Counted from the first letter of the stretch, positions 50,533 through 60,315 are shown. The stretch is DNA of 64,000 bases from Phycisphaerales bacterium (GCA_020853975.1 JADYXW010000028.1:1-64000), one strand, 5' to 3'. Translations and numbers: made by a program. The notes: a model not told the origin generated them from the letters alone.

Positions 50533-50892
50533 TCAGGCGAAGCTACCGACCGCGTCGGCGGTGGAATCATGGATCTGGAAGAGCTTGCTCAGCTTCGTGA
50601 TGTGGAAGACTTCCTTGATCTGCGGGTCGATGTTCGCGAGACGGAGCTGGCCCTGGCGGGCGCGTATCTTGTTGTTGATCGTGATGAGCTGCCCCAGAGC
50701 CGCGGACGAGAGGTGCTCGACATTCGCGAAACTCAGAAGCATCTTTGGCGTCTGCTCGGCATCCACTAGCGCCGCGATCTGTTCACCGATGGCCTGGATG
50801 TTGCCCTCGTCGAGGATGTTGCGATCAACAAACTCAACGTGGATCACGCCATCGGCTCGCTTGACTCGGATGCGGGGTTCCTGGCTGGACAT
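50533..50892 (-). CDS. STAS-domain anti-anti-sigma factor (SpoIIAA-like)
   Basis: 119 residues. The STAS fold has VIHVEFVDRNILDEGNIQAIG and the phosphorylation-site helix VEHLSSAALGQLITINNKI, with Ser at the position phosphorylated by RsbW-type kinases. It is the first gene of a two-gene partner-switching unit, 20 bp before the kinase gene. When dephosphorylated it should bind the kinase and release its sigma target. Confidence 0.92.
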   Translation of the reverse strand: MSSQEPRIRVKRADGVIHVEFVDRNILDEGNIQAIGEQIAALVDAEQTPKMLLSFANVEHLSSAALGQLITINNKIRARQGQLRLANIDPQIKEVFHITKLSKLFQIHDSTADAVGSFA

Positions 50893-50953
50893 CGACGTGT
50901 CTCCTGTGAGGCAGCGGGGACTATAGCGACCGACCGGGCGCGGCGGGCGCAGG

Positions 50954-50979
50954 AAAAAGCCCCGGGTCGGCCCGGGGCT
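50954..50979 (-). terminator. Intrinsic terminator of the secretin gene
   Basis: On the minus strand GCCCCGGG / CCCGGGGC, 8-bp perfect stem with a 4-nt loop, followed by T5, directly after the secretin stop at 51005. Confidence 0.9.
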
Positions 50980-51004
50980 CTGGGGTTCAGTTGGCGTCGG
51001 GGGT

Positions 51005-54000
51005 TCAGCCGGGCAGGCGGAGGGAGTCGGCGAGGCCCGGGAAGTTGCGCTCCTCTTCCTCGTTCTGGATCAGGATCGTGGGCTTGAGGAGGATCAGCAG
51101 GGTCTGCTCTTCCTTGGACATGACGCGGTTGGAGAAGAAGCGGTTGAGGATCGGGATCTTCGAGAGCACGGGCACGCCGGTCTCGGCTTCCTGCTCGGTC
51201 ACCAGGCGCTGGCCACCCAGCAGGATCGTGCCCTGGTCCGGGACGGTCACGGTCGTCTGTACCCGGGTGACGGTCGTGGTGGGCACCTGGATGAAGGACT
51301 GGGTGGCGGCGGAGTTGACGAGCTGGCCGCCGGCGATCGCGGTCACGGGCTGGGTGCCGAAGCCGTCGATCTTCGCGATCGAAGCGTCGACGTTGAGCGT
51401 AACGTAGCGACGGTCGGCGGAGATCGTGCCGTCCACCAGCAGGCGCACGCCCTCGTTGACCGCGTTGAGCTCGGGGTCAAAGCCGACGGCGGACTCGCTG
51501 ACGATGGGCTGCAGGTCGGAAACGAAGGCGACCTGGGTCGCGACGTAGATGTTGGACGTCTGCCCGTTGGTGAACGTGAGGCGGGGGGCGGTGAGCGTCA
51601 CGCTGCGGCGGTCGGCCTGGGTGGCCTTGACGAGGAAGTCCACCTGGATGTCATCGAGGAACTCGCCGCCGATGCCGAGCGCGGGGGAAGCGCTGATGAG
51701 CGAGGGGCCGAAGTCGCCACCCAGCAGGCCCTCGACCAGGCCCAGGCTGTTTTGCCCGGCGCCGATAACGGAGAGGGGGCTGGGAAGGGGGGTGTTGTTG
51801 GTGTTGGCGCCGGTGCCCGTGGTCGGGAACGTGGGGGAGATGGACCCGTCGGGGCGGAAGAAGTCGCTGGGGCGGTTGGTGGGGCGCGTCGCGCGGGCGA
51901 TGCGCTGCTGGTTGTTGTCGCCGTTGAAGTACACGTCGAGGTCGACGCCGATCTGCTCGAAGAAGTCCTGGGCGACCAGCAGGAAGCGGGTCTCGACGTT
52001 TACCTGCATCGCGCGGGACTCGCGGAGCTTGGAGAGCAGGCCGTGAACCTCGCGGTGGTTCGCGGGGGTCTGGGTGATGATGAGGTTGCCCTGGAGCTGC
52101 TGGATGAAACCGGTCTGACCGCCGTTCTCCTGCCAGCCCTCCTGATCGACGTTCGTGGTGATGATCTGGATGAGGTCGTTGGTGCGGTCCTCGAGCGACC
52201 GGCGGCCTGCGCCGGCGAGCCCGCCGCCCTGCTGGTTGTCGCGGAAGGGGCTCTGGCCGCTGCCGCCGCCCTGCTGACCGGTGCTCTGGAGCACGGCCTG
52301 GAGGTCGAACTCCGGAGCCTGGTTGTAGTCGGGGACTTCGATGAGCAGGTCGCGGATGTCGTAGATCACCAGCACGCGATTGCGGTTGATGACCTCCTTG
52401 GAGGCAACCGTGATCACGCCGTCATTGATGGACCAGGCGGCGCCGTTGGCGGCGTCAGGGCTCACTCGCTCCACCACGCGGTCGAGAATCGTGCGGATGG
52501 GCACGTTCGTCAGGTTGAGCGTGACGGGAGACTCACGGTCGATGCTCACCAGTTCGAGGCTCTGGTAGTCCACATCGAAATCGAGGTTCGTGACCGCCTT
52601 GAGGAAGCCGATCACGGTCGTGAGCGGGGTGTCGGTGAAGTTCACCGGGATCTTCTTGCGTTCGATGACCGCGAGGGCCCGGCGGTTTTCCTCGGTGTCG
52701 TTGAAGGCGATGGGCTCGCCACGCCTGTAGCTGATCGCGGGCCAGTCGGAGCTGTAGCCCAGGATGTTCACCGGGGGAACGATCGCCTCGGCGTTCGCCA
52801 GCTCGTGCTCGTTGATGTTGATCTGCTTGCGGCGCTCGAGCACGCCGTACTTCTGCGAGATGATCGTGTCGATGAGGATGTCACGCAGCACCAAGCCCGT
52901 GGGGTTGATGGGATCGAGGAACAGGATCTGCTCGACGACCTGCAGGGCCTCCTCGTACTTCATCTCGCGCTGCAGGGCGCGGACGCGCTGCACGGCCTCA
53001 TTGATCTTCTCGGCCTTGGTCGCGGCGGTGCTCGCCTTGATGCGAGCGGCCTCCTCGGCGAGGCGGCGCTCCCGGTCGGCGATCTGACGGGCGCGGATGT
53101 CGTCCTCGGCCCGGTCGATCGCGGTGCGGAGCTCGCCCACGCGGGTCGCCATCTCCGCCATCTCGGTCTCGGAAAGGAACTGACGCCCGGAGTTCAGGCG
53201 GAGGTTCGCCTGCGCGGCGAGGTCGCGGGCCGCCTTCGCGTCGCCACCCGCCAGGGCCCCGGAGGCTTGCGCGAGGAAGTTCTCGAACTCGGCGAGAGTC
53301 TGGTCATGGGCGATCTGACGGCTGCCGAGCTGATTGTCCAGCAGGTTCGCGCCCGAGCCGGGGGCCATGTTCAGCCGCAGCTTGGCCTCGGTCAGCCGCT
53401 GCTCGGCGTGGGTGCGGGCGGCGGGGTCCACCACATCCGCGTAGCTGCTGAGCACCTTCTGGTACTTCGACGCGGCGTCGGCGAACTTGGACTGATCGAA
53501 CGCCACGTCGCCCTCGGACAGCAGGGCCTGCGCCTCGAACTTGCGGGCCTCAGCGATCGGATCCACGGGCTGCGGCGCGGGCTCGGAAGCGGGCTGCGTG
53601 GCGGGCTGGGCCTCTGGCTGCGTCGCGGGGGGCTGCGCCGGCGCGGGTTCAGATGCGGGCTGGGCGGCGGCGGGCTCGGAAGCGGGCTGGCTCGCGGGCT
53701 GGGCCGGCTCGTCGCTGCGCTTCTTGATCACGCCGGGCTGCATCATGCCGGCGTCGCGGCGGGAGGTCTCGAGATCAAAGATCGATCCCTGCAGCGAGGC
53801 GAGCGTGCGGGACTGACCTTCATCGAGCGTCACGCCGCTGCGGTTGATCTCATCGAGCAGCGTGCGGCACTCGGCGGTCCGTCCCGCGTCCCACGCCGCG
53901 GACGCCGCCGCGAGCTTGGCGGGGACCTGCGGAGCGAACTCTGCCTGCGCCTTGTCGGCGGCGGCGAGGAGCTCGCGGGCCTGATCGGCCTGCGCGTTCG

Positions 54001-54394
54001 TCGCACGGGGAGCCTCGATCACGCCCTGAGCGTGACGGCGAAGCGTCAGGTAGTCCTGGCGGGCGAGGCAATCCTCGGCGGTCTGCAGGCTGACATCCAC
54101 GGGCGACATCGACCTGATGCGGTTGCTGGCGTTGGAGAGCAGGGCGTGCAGACGCGTGCGCTGCCCGTCGGGCAGGTCGGCGCCGCCCGCGAGCGGGGCG
54201 AGCAGCCTGCGAGCCTGCACGGCCTTGCCCTCGGCGAGGAGGTCGGCGGCTCGGTTCAGCGTCGTCATCACATCGGCAGACGCCTGCGTCGCGGTCTGCG
54301 CCTGGGCCGCGGGGATCGGCGCCAGGAATGCCGGCGCTGCGAGGCCGACCACCGTCAGAAGGGAACGAACGCAGAAAGTCTCGCGGCTCAACAT
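51005..54394 (-). CDS. Type II / type IV pilus-type outer-membrane secretin (GspD/PilQ-like)
   Basis: 1129 residues, about 1.5 times the usual secretin. Signal peptide at 1-32 (ends AAQA). Residues about 35-215 are helical with TPR-like patterns; about 216-285 is a Pro/Ala/Gln/Glu linker with repeated QPASEPA units; a second helical part follows (about 286-500), then secretin N-domains and the conserved beta-domain core, with VPDQGTILLGGQRL, ETGVPVLSKIPILNRFF and LLILLKPTI at the end. The ATG at 54394 has GGAG upstream. It is monocistronic: no gspE, gspF or pilM-P is adjacent. It works with the peptidase at 13482 and pseudopilins elsewhere, by inference. Confidence 0.9.
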   Translation of the reverse strand: MLSRETFCVRSLLTVVGLAAPAFLAPIPAAQAQTATQASADVMTTLNRAADLLAEGKAVQARRLLAPLAGGADLPDGQRTRLHALLSNASNRIRSMSPVDVSLQTAEDCLARQDYLTLRRHAQGVIEAPRATNAQADQARELLAAADKAQAEFAPQVPAKLAAASAAWDAGRTAECRTLLDEINRSGVTLDEGQSRTLASLQGSIFDLETSRRDAGMMQPGVIKKRSDEPAQPASQPASEPAAAQPASEPAPAQPPATQPEAQPATQPASEPAPQPVDPIAEARKFEAQALLSEGDVAFDQSKFADAASKYQKVLSSYADVVDPAARTHAEQRLTEAKLRLNMAPGSGANLLDNQLGSRQIAHDQTLAEFENFLAQASGALAGGDAKAARDLAAQANLRLNSGRQFLSETEMAEMATRVGELRTAIDRAEDDIRARQIADRERRLAEEAARIKASTAATKAEKINEAVQRVRALQREMKYEEALQVVEQILFLDPINPTGLVLRDILIDTIISQKYGVLERRKQININEHELANAEAIVPPVNILGYSSDWPAISYRRGEPIAFNDTEENRRALAVIERKKIPVNFTDTPLTTVIGFLKAVTNLDFDVDYQSLELVSIDRESPVTLNLTNVPIRTILDRVVERVSPDAANGAAWSINDGVITVASKEVINRNRVLVIYDIRDLLIEVPDYNQAPEFDLQAVLQSTGQQGGGSGQSPFRDNQQGGGLAGAGRRSLEDRTNDLIQIITTNVDQEGWQENGGQTGFIQQLQGNLIITQTPANHREVHGLLSKLRESRAMQVNVETRFLLVAQDFFEQIGVDLDVYFNGDNNQQRIARATRPTNRPSDFFRPDGSISPTFPTTGTGANTNNTPLPSPLSVIGAGQNSLGLVEGLLGGDFGPSLISASPALGIGGEFLDDIQVDFLVKATQADRRSVTLTAPRLTFTNGQTSNIYVATQVAFVSDLQPIVSESAVGFDPELNAVNEGVRLLVDGTISADRRYVTLNVDASIAKIDGFGTQPVTAIAGGQLVNSAATQSFIQVPTTTVTRVQTTVTVPDQGTILLGGQRLVTEQEAETGVPVLSKIPILNRFFSNRVMSKEEQTLLILLKPTILIQNEEEERNFPGLADSLRLPG
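53566..53708. repeat. Low-complexity repeat coding the Pro/Ala/Gln-rich secretin linker
   Basis: Imperfect short tandem repeats; the 20-bp unit GCGGGCTCGGAAGCGGGCTG occurs at 53577 and again at 53670. They encode the QPASEPA-type linker. The repeat number may vary between strains. Confidence 0.75.
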
Positions 54395-54459
54395 GGGCAA
54401 CTCCAAGCGGGGTCAAAAAACCTGAACCCGAAAAGTCCGACTCCAAATCCCCAAGGCTC

Positions 54460-54479
54460 CGGTGTGCTCCGACACACCG
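54460..54479 (-). other. Hairpin upstream of the secretin gene
   Basis: CGGTGTG / CACACCG, 7-bp perfect stem with a 6-nt loop, 66 bp before the secretin ATG. The 289-bp gap 54395-54683 holds no gene. Confidence 0.4.
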
Positions 54480-54683
54480 CACGTTCGCCCGCTTTGGGCG
54501 ATGCCGACCGCGTGAACGCGACGGCTTGGTCTGCGGGGCGGGCTTCGCGCCACGAGTGTTCGCGGCAAGCATCCCGCCAAACGGGTGTCCTTCCACCCGC
54601 CCTCCGGGTCCAAGGGTGCCCGGAAGATAATCACCTTCGCGGCAAGTTGCAAACGGCCCCAGCCGGTTTTTGGCAGGGGGCCC

Positions 54684-55682
54684 CTACTCGTCAAGCCAGC
54701 GAGAGGCGATCAGCCACCCCGCACCGCCCTCCGACCGGCGGAGCTTCCTCGCCTGCGTTCGCACCGGGCCCAATTGTTCGGGCTTTAGACGGTCCGAGGC
54801 CACCACGAAGACGTCCCGGGGCTCGCCCGTGCCCGACCGTTCCAACAGTTCATCCACCGCATCGAACGCCGTTTCCTCGGCCTCTCGCAGGCAGCCCGCC
54901 CGGAGAATCACCTCGACGTACCTGGTGGGGCCGGCGGGGAACTCGCAGCGCAGGATGCACCGCCAGGCCGTGACGCCGAGCGGCCGCCCCTCGTCGTCCA
55001 GGTTCTGATCCGGGTCGACGTTGAGGATGAGCTGCCAGTCGTCGCGCAGTCGCTCGACGATCTCGTCGGGCGTCAGCAGGTCGGGCTGGTCCTTGGGGAT
55101 CGAGAGCACGGAGCGGTGCTCGTGGGCCGCGGCGTCGGCTCCGGCGGGGTCCTCGCACTGCTCAAGGTCAAATGAGTGGAGCACCCGCTCGACCTTTTCC
55201 TTGTACGTGGGCTCGGCGCGGATCGTCACGATCTTGTGCTCGTCCACGAACAGGTACAGGAAGGGCTCTTCCGACATCGCCCCGAAGCCCACCATCCCGT
55301 CCTCGAAGAGGAAGTCCCGGAAGCGGCGGAGGCAGTCCGTGACCCGGTCGCTGCCGATGAGGTCGTACGAGATGTACGGGTCGATCTCGCGATACGCGTC
55401 CCGGCCAAGTACATCGAGGATCGGGAACATGCGGCCCGGGAAGAGAGAGAGCAGCATCTTGCACAGCGGCTCTACACGATCGGCGGAGATGACCGCGTCG
55501 AAGATGTAGCGGTCGGGCCACTCCTCCCAGTCGCCCTCGTCCTCGCCGCCGTCAGCGGGCTCGAACTGCAGCGTGTACCCGGGCTTGGGAACCAGAGGCT
55601 CGATGGGGTAGGCCCCGAGCGGGAACTTGAACCCGTCGATCTCGTGGCGTTCGAGCGCCGGGTCTGCCTTGCAGGTAATCAT
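54684..55682 (-). CDS. Conserved hypothetical cytoplasmic protein
   Basis: 332 residues, acidic, no signal peptide or membrane segment. Two alpha/beta parts are visible: an N-terminal one with YIFDAVISADRVEPLCKMLLSL and a C-terminal one with RYVEVILRAGCLREAEETAFDAVD. No family is recognised. It is divergent from the LOG-family gene (71 bp between starts) and 289 bp upstream of the secretin gene on the same strand. The composition is that of a real, ordered protein. Confidence 0.75.
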   Translation of the reverse strand: MITCKADPALERHEIDGFKFPLGAYPIEPLVPKPGYTLQFEPADGGEDEGDWEEWPDRYIFDAVISADRVEPLCKMLLSLFPGRMFPILDVLGRDAYREIDPYISYDLIGSDRVTDCLRRFRDFLFEDGMVGFGAMSEEPFLYLFVDEHKIVTIRAEPTYKEKVERVLHSFDLEQCEDPAGADAAAHEHRSVLSIPKDQPDLLTPDEIVERLRDDWQLILNVDPDQNLDDEGRPLGVTAWRCILRCEFPAGPTRYVEVILRAGCLREAEETAFDAVDELLERSGTGEPRDVFVVASDRLKPEQLGPVRTQARKLRRSEGGAGWLIASRWLDE

Positions 55683-55753
55683 GGAATCACAGGATACGTC
55701 GGCGCGGGCGGGGCCATCGGGCCCGGGGCGCCCAACAATGCGCCAGCACAGGC

Positions 55754-56557
55754 ATGGTGAAGGACAGCAGACATCCCGGCGGCGGCAAGGTCCCGATCAA
55801 CGGCGCGAGAGAAGACAGGCACCTCCTGTCCGGCCCGCGCAGCCGCCTGGAGGAGCTGGGGCGGGTCCTGCGCATCAGCCGTGAGTTCATCCGAGGGTTC
55901 CGGGCGCTGCACTTCGTTGGCCCGTGCGTGACCGTATTCGGCTCGGCCCGGTTCGGTGAGGATCATCCGGCCTACGCCGCGGCCCGGGACATGGGGGCCC
56001 GCATCGCCCGCGAGGGGCTGACAGTGATGACAGGGGGCGGCCCCGGGATCATGGAAGCCGCGAACCGGGGTGCGCGCGAGGCGGGCGGCCGCTCGATCGG
56101 CTGCAACATCGAGTTGCCCATGGAGCAGGAGCCGAACCCGTACCTCGACCGCTTCGTGGAGTTCCGCTACTTCTTCGTGCGCAAGGTCATGCTGGTGAAG
56201 TACAGCTACGCCTTCGTGGTCCTCCCCGGTGGGTTCGGCACCCTGGACGAGCTCTTCGAAGCCGCGACACTGGTGCAGACGGGCAAGATCCTGTCGTTCC
56301 CGGTCGTCCTCATGGGCGTGGACTACTGGGCCCCGATGTTCGAGTTCCTGCGCAGCCGCCTCGAAGCCTGCGGCGCCATCTCGCCCGGCGACGTGGACCT
56401 GCTGACGCTCACGGACTCACCGGACGAAGCGATGATGGCGGTGCGGCGCGGGCTGGATGTGCACGCCGCGGACGTCGCGAAGCAGCGGGCGATGCGGGGC
56501 CGGTGGTGGCTGGGCGAGGATTCGCACCACCCGGCCACGGGCGCATCGCGGGCCTGA
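55754..56557 (+). CDS. LOG-family protein (TIGR00730-type Rossmann fold)
   Basis: 267 residues. Nucleoside 5'-monophosphate phosphoribohydrolase fold. The signature GGGPGIMEAANRGA and PGGFGTLDELFEA are intact, together with VTVFGSARF and the substrate Arg region. Relatives split cytokinin nucleotides or other nucleotides. An N-terminal tail of about 45 polar residues is extra. It lies 48 bp before the aminopeptidase gene on the same strand. Confidence 0.9.
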   Translation: MVKDSRHPGGGKVPINGAREDRHLLSGPRSRLEELGRVLRISREFIRGFRALHFVGPCVTVFGSARFGEDHPAYAAARDMGARIAREGLTVMTGGGPGIMEAANRGAREAGGRSIGCNIELPMEQEPNPYLDRFVEFRYFFVRKVMLVKYSYAFVVLPGGFGTLDELFEAATLVQTGKILSFPVVLMGVDYWAPMFEFLRSRLEACGAISPGDVDLLTLTDSPDEAMMAVRRGLDVHAADVAKQRAMRGRWWLGEDSHHPATGASRA

Positions 56558-56605
56558 CGGGGCCGGGCGGGCTCCGGTACCATCGGGCACCCGGAGGTGC
56601 CCCGC

Positions 56606-57736
56606 ATGCGCGACCCACGCCTGGACAAGCTGGCCAACGTCCTCGTCAACTACTCGACGTCCGTCAAGAAGGGCGACCTGGTCACGGTCTCCGCGGACGC
56701 GGCGGCATTCCCCGCGGTCGAGGCCGTCTTTGAGGCTGTGCTCCGCGCCGGCGGCAACCCGGTGTGGACACCCCGCTCCGACCGGCTGCTGGAGATCATG
56801 CTCGAACACGCGAGCGATGAGCAACTGAAGTTCTTCTCTCCTCTTGAAATGCACCGCGTGCAATCCGCCGACGTGCAGATCGGCTTCTGGGTCGAGCAGA
56901 ACCCCAAGCACCTAGGGAAGTTCTCTCCGGCCCGCGTCGCGGCGCACCAGTCCGCACGCCGCGAGTTCATGAAGGTCTTCATGAACCGGGCCGCGAGCGG
57001 TGCACTCCGCTGGGTCGGCACGATCTATCCGACGCACGGCAACGCCCAGGACGCCGAGCGCAGCCTCGCCCAGTTCGAGGACTTCGTGTTCCGGGCGGGC
57101 CTGCTGCATCTGGAGAACCCGGTCGAAGCGTGGGAGCAGGTGCGGGAGCGCCAGCAGCGCGTGTGCGACTACTTGCAAGGCAAGAAGCTGGTGCACTTCA
57201 CGGCGCCCGCCCGCGACGGGCACGACGGAACGGACCTGCGTGTCGACGTCTCCAAGGGAATCTGGGTCAACTGCGCGGGCAAGGAGAACTTCCCCGATGG
57301 CGAGGTGTTCGCGGGCCCCACGGGCGTTGAAGGGCACGTGAACTACACCTACCCCGCGGTGTACCAGGGCCGCGAGGTCGAGGGCGTGAGGCTCGCCTTC
57401 CGCGGCGGCCGCGTGGTCGACGCCTCCGCGAAGAAGAACGAGTCGTTCCTCATCAGCATGCTCGACCAGGACCCGGGCGCGCGAGTGCTGGGCGAGATCG
57501 CCATCGGCACCAACTACTCGATCACCGAGTTCATGAAGAACACGCTGTTCGACGAGAAGATGGGCGGCACCTTCCACGCGGCGGTCGGCGCCGGGTACCC
57601 CGAGAGCGGGAACTCCAACGAGTCCGGGCTGCACTGGGACATGGTGTGCGACCTCACGCGGGGCGGCACCATCAGCGCCGACGGCGAGGTCTTCCACCGA
57701 GACGGGAAGTTCCTGAAGGAAGGCTGGCCGGCGTAG
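56606..57736 (+). CDS. M29-family aminopeptidase (AmpS / AmpT type)
   Basis: 376 residues. Metallo-aminopeptidase removing N-terminal residues from peptides. Family motifs: GKENFPDGEVFAGPTGVEG (metal-ligand Glu), VLGEIAIGTNYSITEFMKNTLFDEKMGGTFHAAVGAGYPE and SGLHWDMVCDL near the C terminus. The length (about 370-410) is normal. I prefer the ATG at 56606 with GGAGG 8 bp upstream over the GTG at 56597. Convergent with pgk. Confidence 0.92.
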   Translation: MRDPRLDKLANVLVNYSTSVKKGDLVTVSADAAAFPAVEAVFEAVLRAGGNPVWTPRSDRLLEIMLEHASDEQLKFFSPLEMHRVQSADVQIGFWVEQNPKHLGKFSPARVAAHQSARREFMKVFMNRAASGALRWVGTIYPTHGNAQDAERSLAQFEDFVFRAGLLHLENPVEAWEQVRERQQRVCDYLQGKKLVHFTAPARDGHDGTDLRVDVSKGIWVNCAGKENFPDGEVFAGPTGVEGHVNYTYPAVYQGREVEGVRLAFRGGRVVDASAKKNESFLISMLDQDPGARVLGEIAIGTNYSITEFMKNTLFDEKMGGTFHAAVGAGYPESGNSNESGLHWDMVCDLTRGGTISADGEVFHRDGKFLKEGWPA

Positions 57737-57746
57737 GTCGGCGGGG

Positions 57747-58952
57747 TCAGGCCTCGTCGAGCAGGCCGACGCTCTCGAACTTCTTGCCCTCAAGCATTTC
57801 CAGGGAGGCCCCGCCCCCGGTAGAGACGTGGGACATCCTGGAAGCCAGGCCGAACTTGTCAACCGCAGCCGCGGAGTCGCCCCCGCCGACGATGGAGGTC
57901 GCGCCAGCGGAGGTCGCCTGGGCGATGGCCTTGGCGACCTGCTGGGTGCCCTGCTGGAAGGGGGACCACTCGAAGACGCCCATGGGGCCGTTCCAGACGA
58001 TGGTCTTGGCCTTGGAGAGGAGGATCGCGTACTTGGTTTGGGTCTTTGGCCCGATGTCCAGGCCCATGAACCCGTCCTTGATGTCGCCCTCGAAGACCTC
58101 GATGTCGCCCGACTTCTCGTCGAAGAGCGTCGAGCAGACATGGTCCACGGGGTACATGATCTCGACCTTCATCTTCTTGTCGAGGTCGATGATCTTCTTG
58201 GCCTCGGCGATCTTGTCGGCCTCGACGCGGCTGGTGCCGACCTTCTTCCCCATCGCCGCGAGGAACGTGTACGCCATCGCGCCGCCCACGAGGATCGTGT
58301 CGGCCTTGGGGAGGAGGTTCTCGATGCACCCGAGCTTGTCGGAGACCTTGGCACCACCAAGCACGACGACGAACGGCCGTGCGGGGTTCGCGAGCGCCTC
58401 GGAGAGGAACTTGATCTCCTTCTCGAGCAGGAATCCGCTGACGCGGGGCTTGCCCGCGAGCGCACGGGGTACCGCGACCATGCTCGCGTCGGGCCTGTGG
58501 GCGGTGCCGAAGGCGTCGTTGCAGTAGATGTCGGCGTAGGCGGCGAGCTTGGCCGCAAATCCGGCGTCGCCCTTCTTCTCGCCCTTGTGGAAGCGGAGGT
58601 TTTCGAGCAGCGTCACCTCGCCATCGCGGAGAGCAGCGACCGCGGAGGCGGCTGCGGCGTCGGTGCAGTCCTGGCTTGGGAATGACACCGGCTTCCCGAG
58701 CAGTTCGCTCAGCTTCGCCGCCGCCCCGCGCAGGCTGAACTCGGCCTCGTAGCCCGTGCCCTCGGGCCGGCCCATGTGTGAGACCAGCACCGCGCGTCCG
58801 CCCCGGTCGATGACGCTGCGGATGGTGGGGATGGCCTCGCGGATGCGCCGGTCGTCGGTGATGACCCCGTGCTCGACGGGAACGTTGAAATCGACGCGGA
58901 TCAGCACGCGCTTGCCGGCGACGTCGACGGAGGCGATGGTCTTCTTAGGCAT
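57747..58952 (-). CDS. pgk: Phosphoglycerate kinase
   Basis: 401 residues. Glycolytic transfer of the acyl-phosphate to ADP. Substrate-binding [19 protein letters not shown] and SHMGRPEG, the hinge region and the nucleotide site [23 protein letters not shown] and [17 protein letters not shown] are all complete. The start ATG at 58952 is 39 bp downstream of the atpH stop (58992) on the same strand. No other glycolytic gene is adjacent. Confidence 0.97.
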   Translation of the reverse strand: MPKKTIASVDVAGKRVLIRVDFNVPVEHGVITDDRRIREAIPTIRSVIDRGGRAVLVSHMGRPEGTGYEAEFSLRGAAAKLSELLGKPVSFPSQDCTDAAAASAVAALRDGEVTLLENLRFHKGEKKGDAGFAAKLAAYADIYCNDAFGTAHRPDASMVAVPRALAGKPRVSGFLLEKEIKFLSEALANPARPFVVVLGGAKVSDKLGCIENLLPKADTILVGGAMAYTFLAAMGKKVGTSRVEADKIAEAKKIIDLDKKMKVEIMYPVDHVCSTLFDEKSGDIEVFEGDIKDGFMGLDIGPKTQTKYAILLSKAKTIVWNGPMGVFEWSPFQQGTQQVAKAIAQATSAGATSIVGGGDSAAAVDKFGLASRMSHVSTGGGASLEMLEGKKFESVGLLDEA

Positions 58953-58991
58953 GTGGGTTCCCTGGTCAGAGCCGGGCCTCGTGGGCGCCGC

Positions 58992-59603
58992 TCACTCTCC
59001 CTCGATGATCTTCGTGATGCGGGCGCGAAGCTCCGCGGAACCGGAGGACCCGATGCGTTCCTGCACCTGGCGCAGGCGGGTGGCGACCGACCCGTCCACG
59101 AGCTGATCGCCGATGCGGAACTTCACGCCGCCGATCATCGCGGGCTCGGTGTACGGGTGCAGCACGATCTCCTTGCCCAGGGACCGGCCCAGCCGGTTCC
59201 GAAGGCCCGCTGCCGCGTCCGGGCTCAGTGGCGAGGCGGTGTAGACGTCCACCTCCACGCGGCCGAACTTGTCCTGCAGGATGGAGTCGAACGCGGAGGC
59301 GATGGAAGCGAGCGAGCCGATGCGGCCCTTCTCGTTCAGCACGAGCAGGAAGTTCAGCGTCAGGTCCGTCACGCGGCCCTTGAATATCTTCGTGAGCGAT
59401 CCCTCGCGGGCCGTCGACGTGAGCGAGCGGCTGGCGAGAAACTCCGAGAAAGCGCCGTTCGAGCGGGCGATCTCCAGGATCTCCTCCAGCTCGGAGGCGA
59501 TCTCCTCAACCTTCGCACGCCCGCCCTTGGCGTCGGCGAGCTCGTAGAGGCTCTTGGCGTACATCCGGGCGACGGCGTCGGACTGGGTTTCTTGCAGGGG
59601 CAT
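58992..59603 (-). CDS. atpH: F-type ATP synthase delta subunit (F1)
   Basis: 203 residues. The peripheral-stalk OSCP/delta subunit: YAKSLYELADAKGG at the N terminus, TLNFLLVLNEKGR in the middle, and the C-terminal VKFRIGDQLVDGSVATRLRQV. It caps the F1 head to the b subunit. Last gene of the atpZ-I-B-E-F-H operon. In most bacteria atpA follows here; instead pgk follows, so the F1 genes are elsewhere. Confidence 0.95.
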   Translation of the reverse strand: MPLQETQSDAVARMYAKSLYELADAKGGRAKVEEIASELEEILEIARSNGAFSEFLASRSLTSTAREGSLTKIFKGRVTDLTLNFLLVLNEKGRIGSLASIASAFDSILQDKFGRVEVDVYTASPLSPDAAAGLRNRLGRSLGKEIVLHPYTEPAMIGGVKFRIGDQLVDGSVATRLRQVQERIGSSGSAELRARITKIIEGE

Positions 59604-59652
59604 GCCTGGGTGAATCCGTGGTGGTGCGTGGATGAGCGGGAGACGCCTTGGC

Positions 59653-60315
59653 TCAGCTCCGGGCGGACTCGAGCTGCCGGAGAGACTCTTCGACCAGCCC
59701 GTTCGTGTCAGACTCGTTGACGCTGCGCTTCAGCACCTTGCCCGCGATCATGGTGCCCAAGTTCGCGGCGTGGGTGTAGATCTCGGAGACCGCGGCGCGC
59801 TTGGCAGCGTCGATGTCGCGGCGTGCCCGCTCGCGCAGCTCGTTCGCGTCCTTGTCCGCCTTGGCCTTCAGCTCCGCCGCCAGCGACTGCTGCTGGGCCC
59901 GGGTCTGCTCGAGCATCTTCTGGGCCTCGGCGCGGGCGTCGGCGAGGGACTTCTGATACTGCTCGAGGGCGTCCTTGGCCTGGTTGCGGGCCATCTCGGC
60001 CTCCTCGATGGCGCTGCGGATCTTGTCCTCGCGGTCCTTGAGGCCCTTGGAGATCACAGGCCAGACCTTGCCGCTGAGCACCGCGAGCACCAGCCCGAAG
60101 ACCACCAGGCTCACGACCATGGGCATGATGCCCTGGGCGGTGCTGGGGAGCACGCCGGCCTTGGGCACGTCGTGCCCGCCCGCGTGGTCATCGTGGCCGG
60201 TGGCGGGGGCGTGGGCCTGGGGCTGGGCCGGCGCGTCGTGCTGCGCCATGACGGGAACGGTGAAGAAGGCCGAGGCGGCCAGGGCGATGGTGCAGGCGAT
60301 CTTGGAGAGCGTCAT
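59653..60315 (-). CDS. atpF: F-type ATP synthase b subunit with an N-terminal signal-like extension
   Basis: 220 residues. A cleavable-type signal sequence (residues 1-24, TVPVMAQ) is followed by a His/Pro/Asp-rich stretch (residues 25-50), then the single membrane helix (about 63-83; GIMPMVVSLVVFGLVLAVLSG) and the long helical stalk (AEMARNQAKDALEQYQK and so on). Usual b subunits lack the pre-sequence and are about 160-170 residues. The extended, presumably periplasmic N terminus is also seen in other planctomycetes. It is followed after 49 bp by atpH. Confidence 0.92.
   Translation of the reverse strand: MTLSKIACTIALAASAFFTVPVMAQHDAPAQPQAHAPATGHDDHAGGHDVPKAGVLPSTAQGIMPMVVSLVVFGLVLAVLSGKVWPVISKGLKDREDKIRSAIEEAEMARNQAKDALEQYQKSLADARAEAQKMLEQTRAQQQSLAAELKAKADKDANELRERARRDIDAAKRAAVSEIYTHAANLGTMIAGKVLKRSVNESDTNGLVEESLRQLESARS

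Noticed and set aside
51752-54973. Open frame of over 1000 codons antisense to the secretin
   Set aside because: Shadow of the high-GC secretin gene, rich in G, D, V, A and R only; no start signal.
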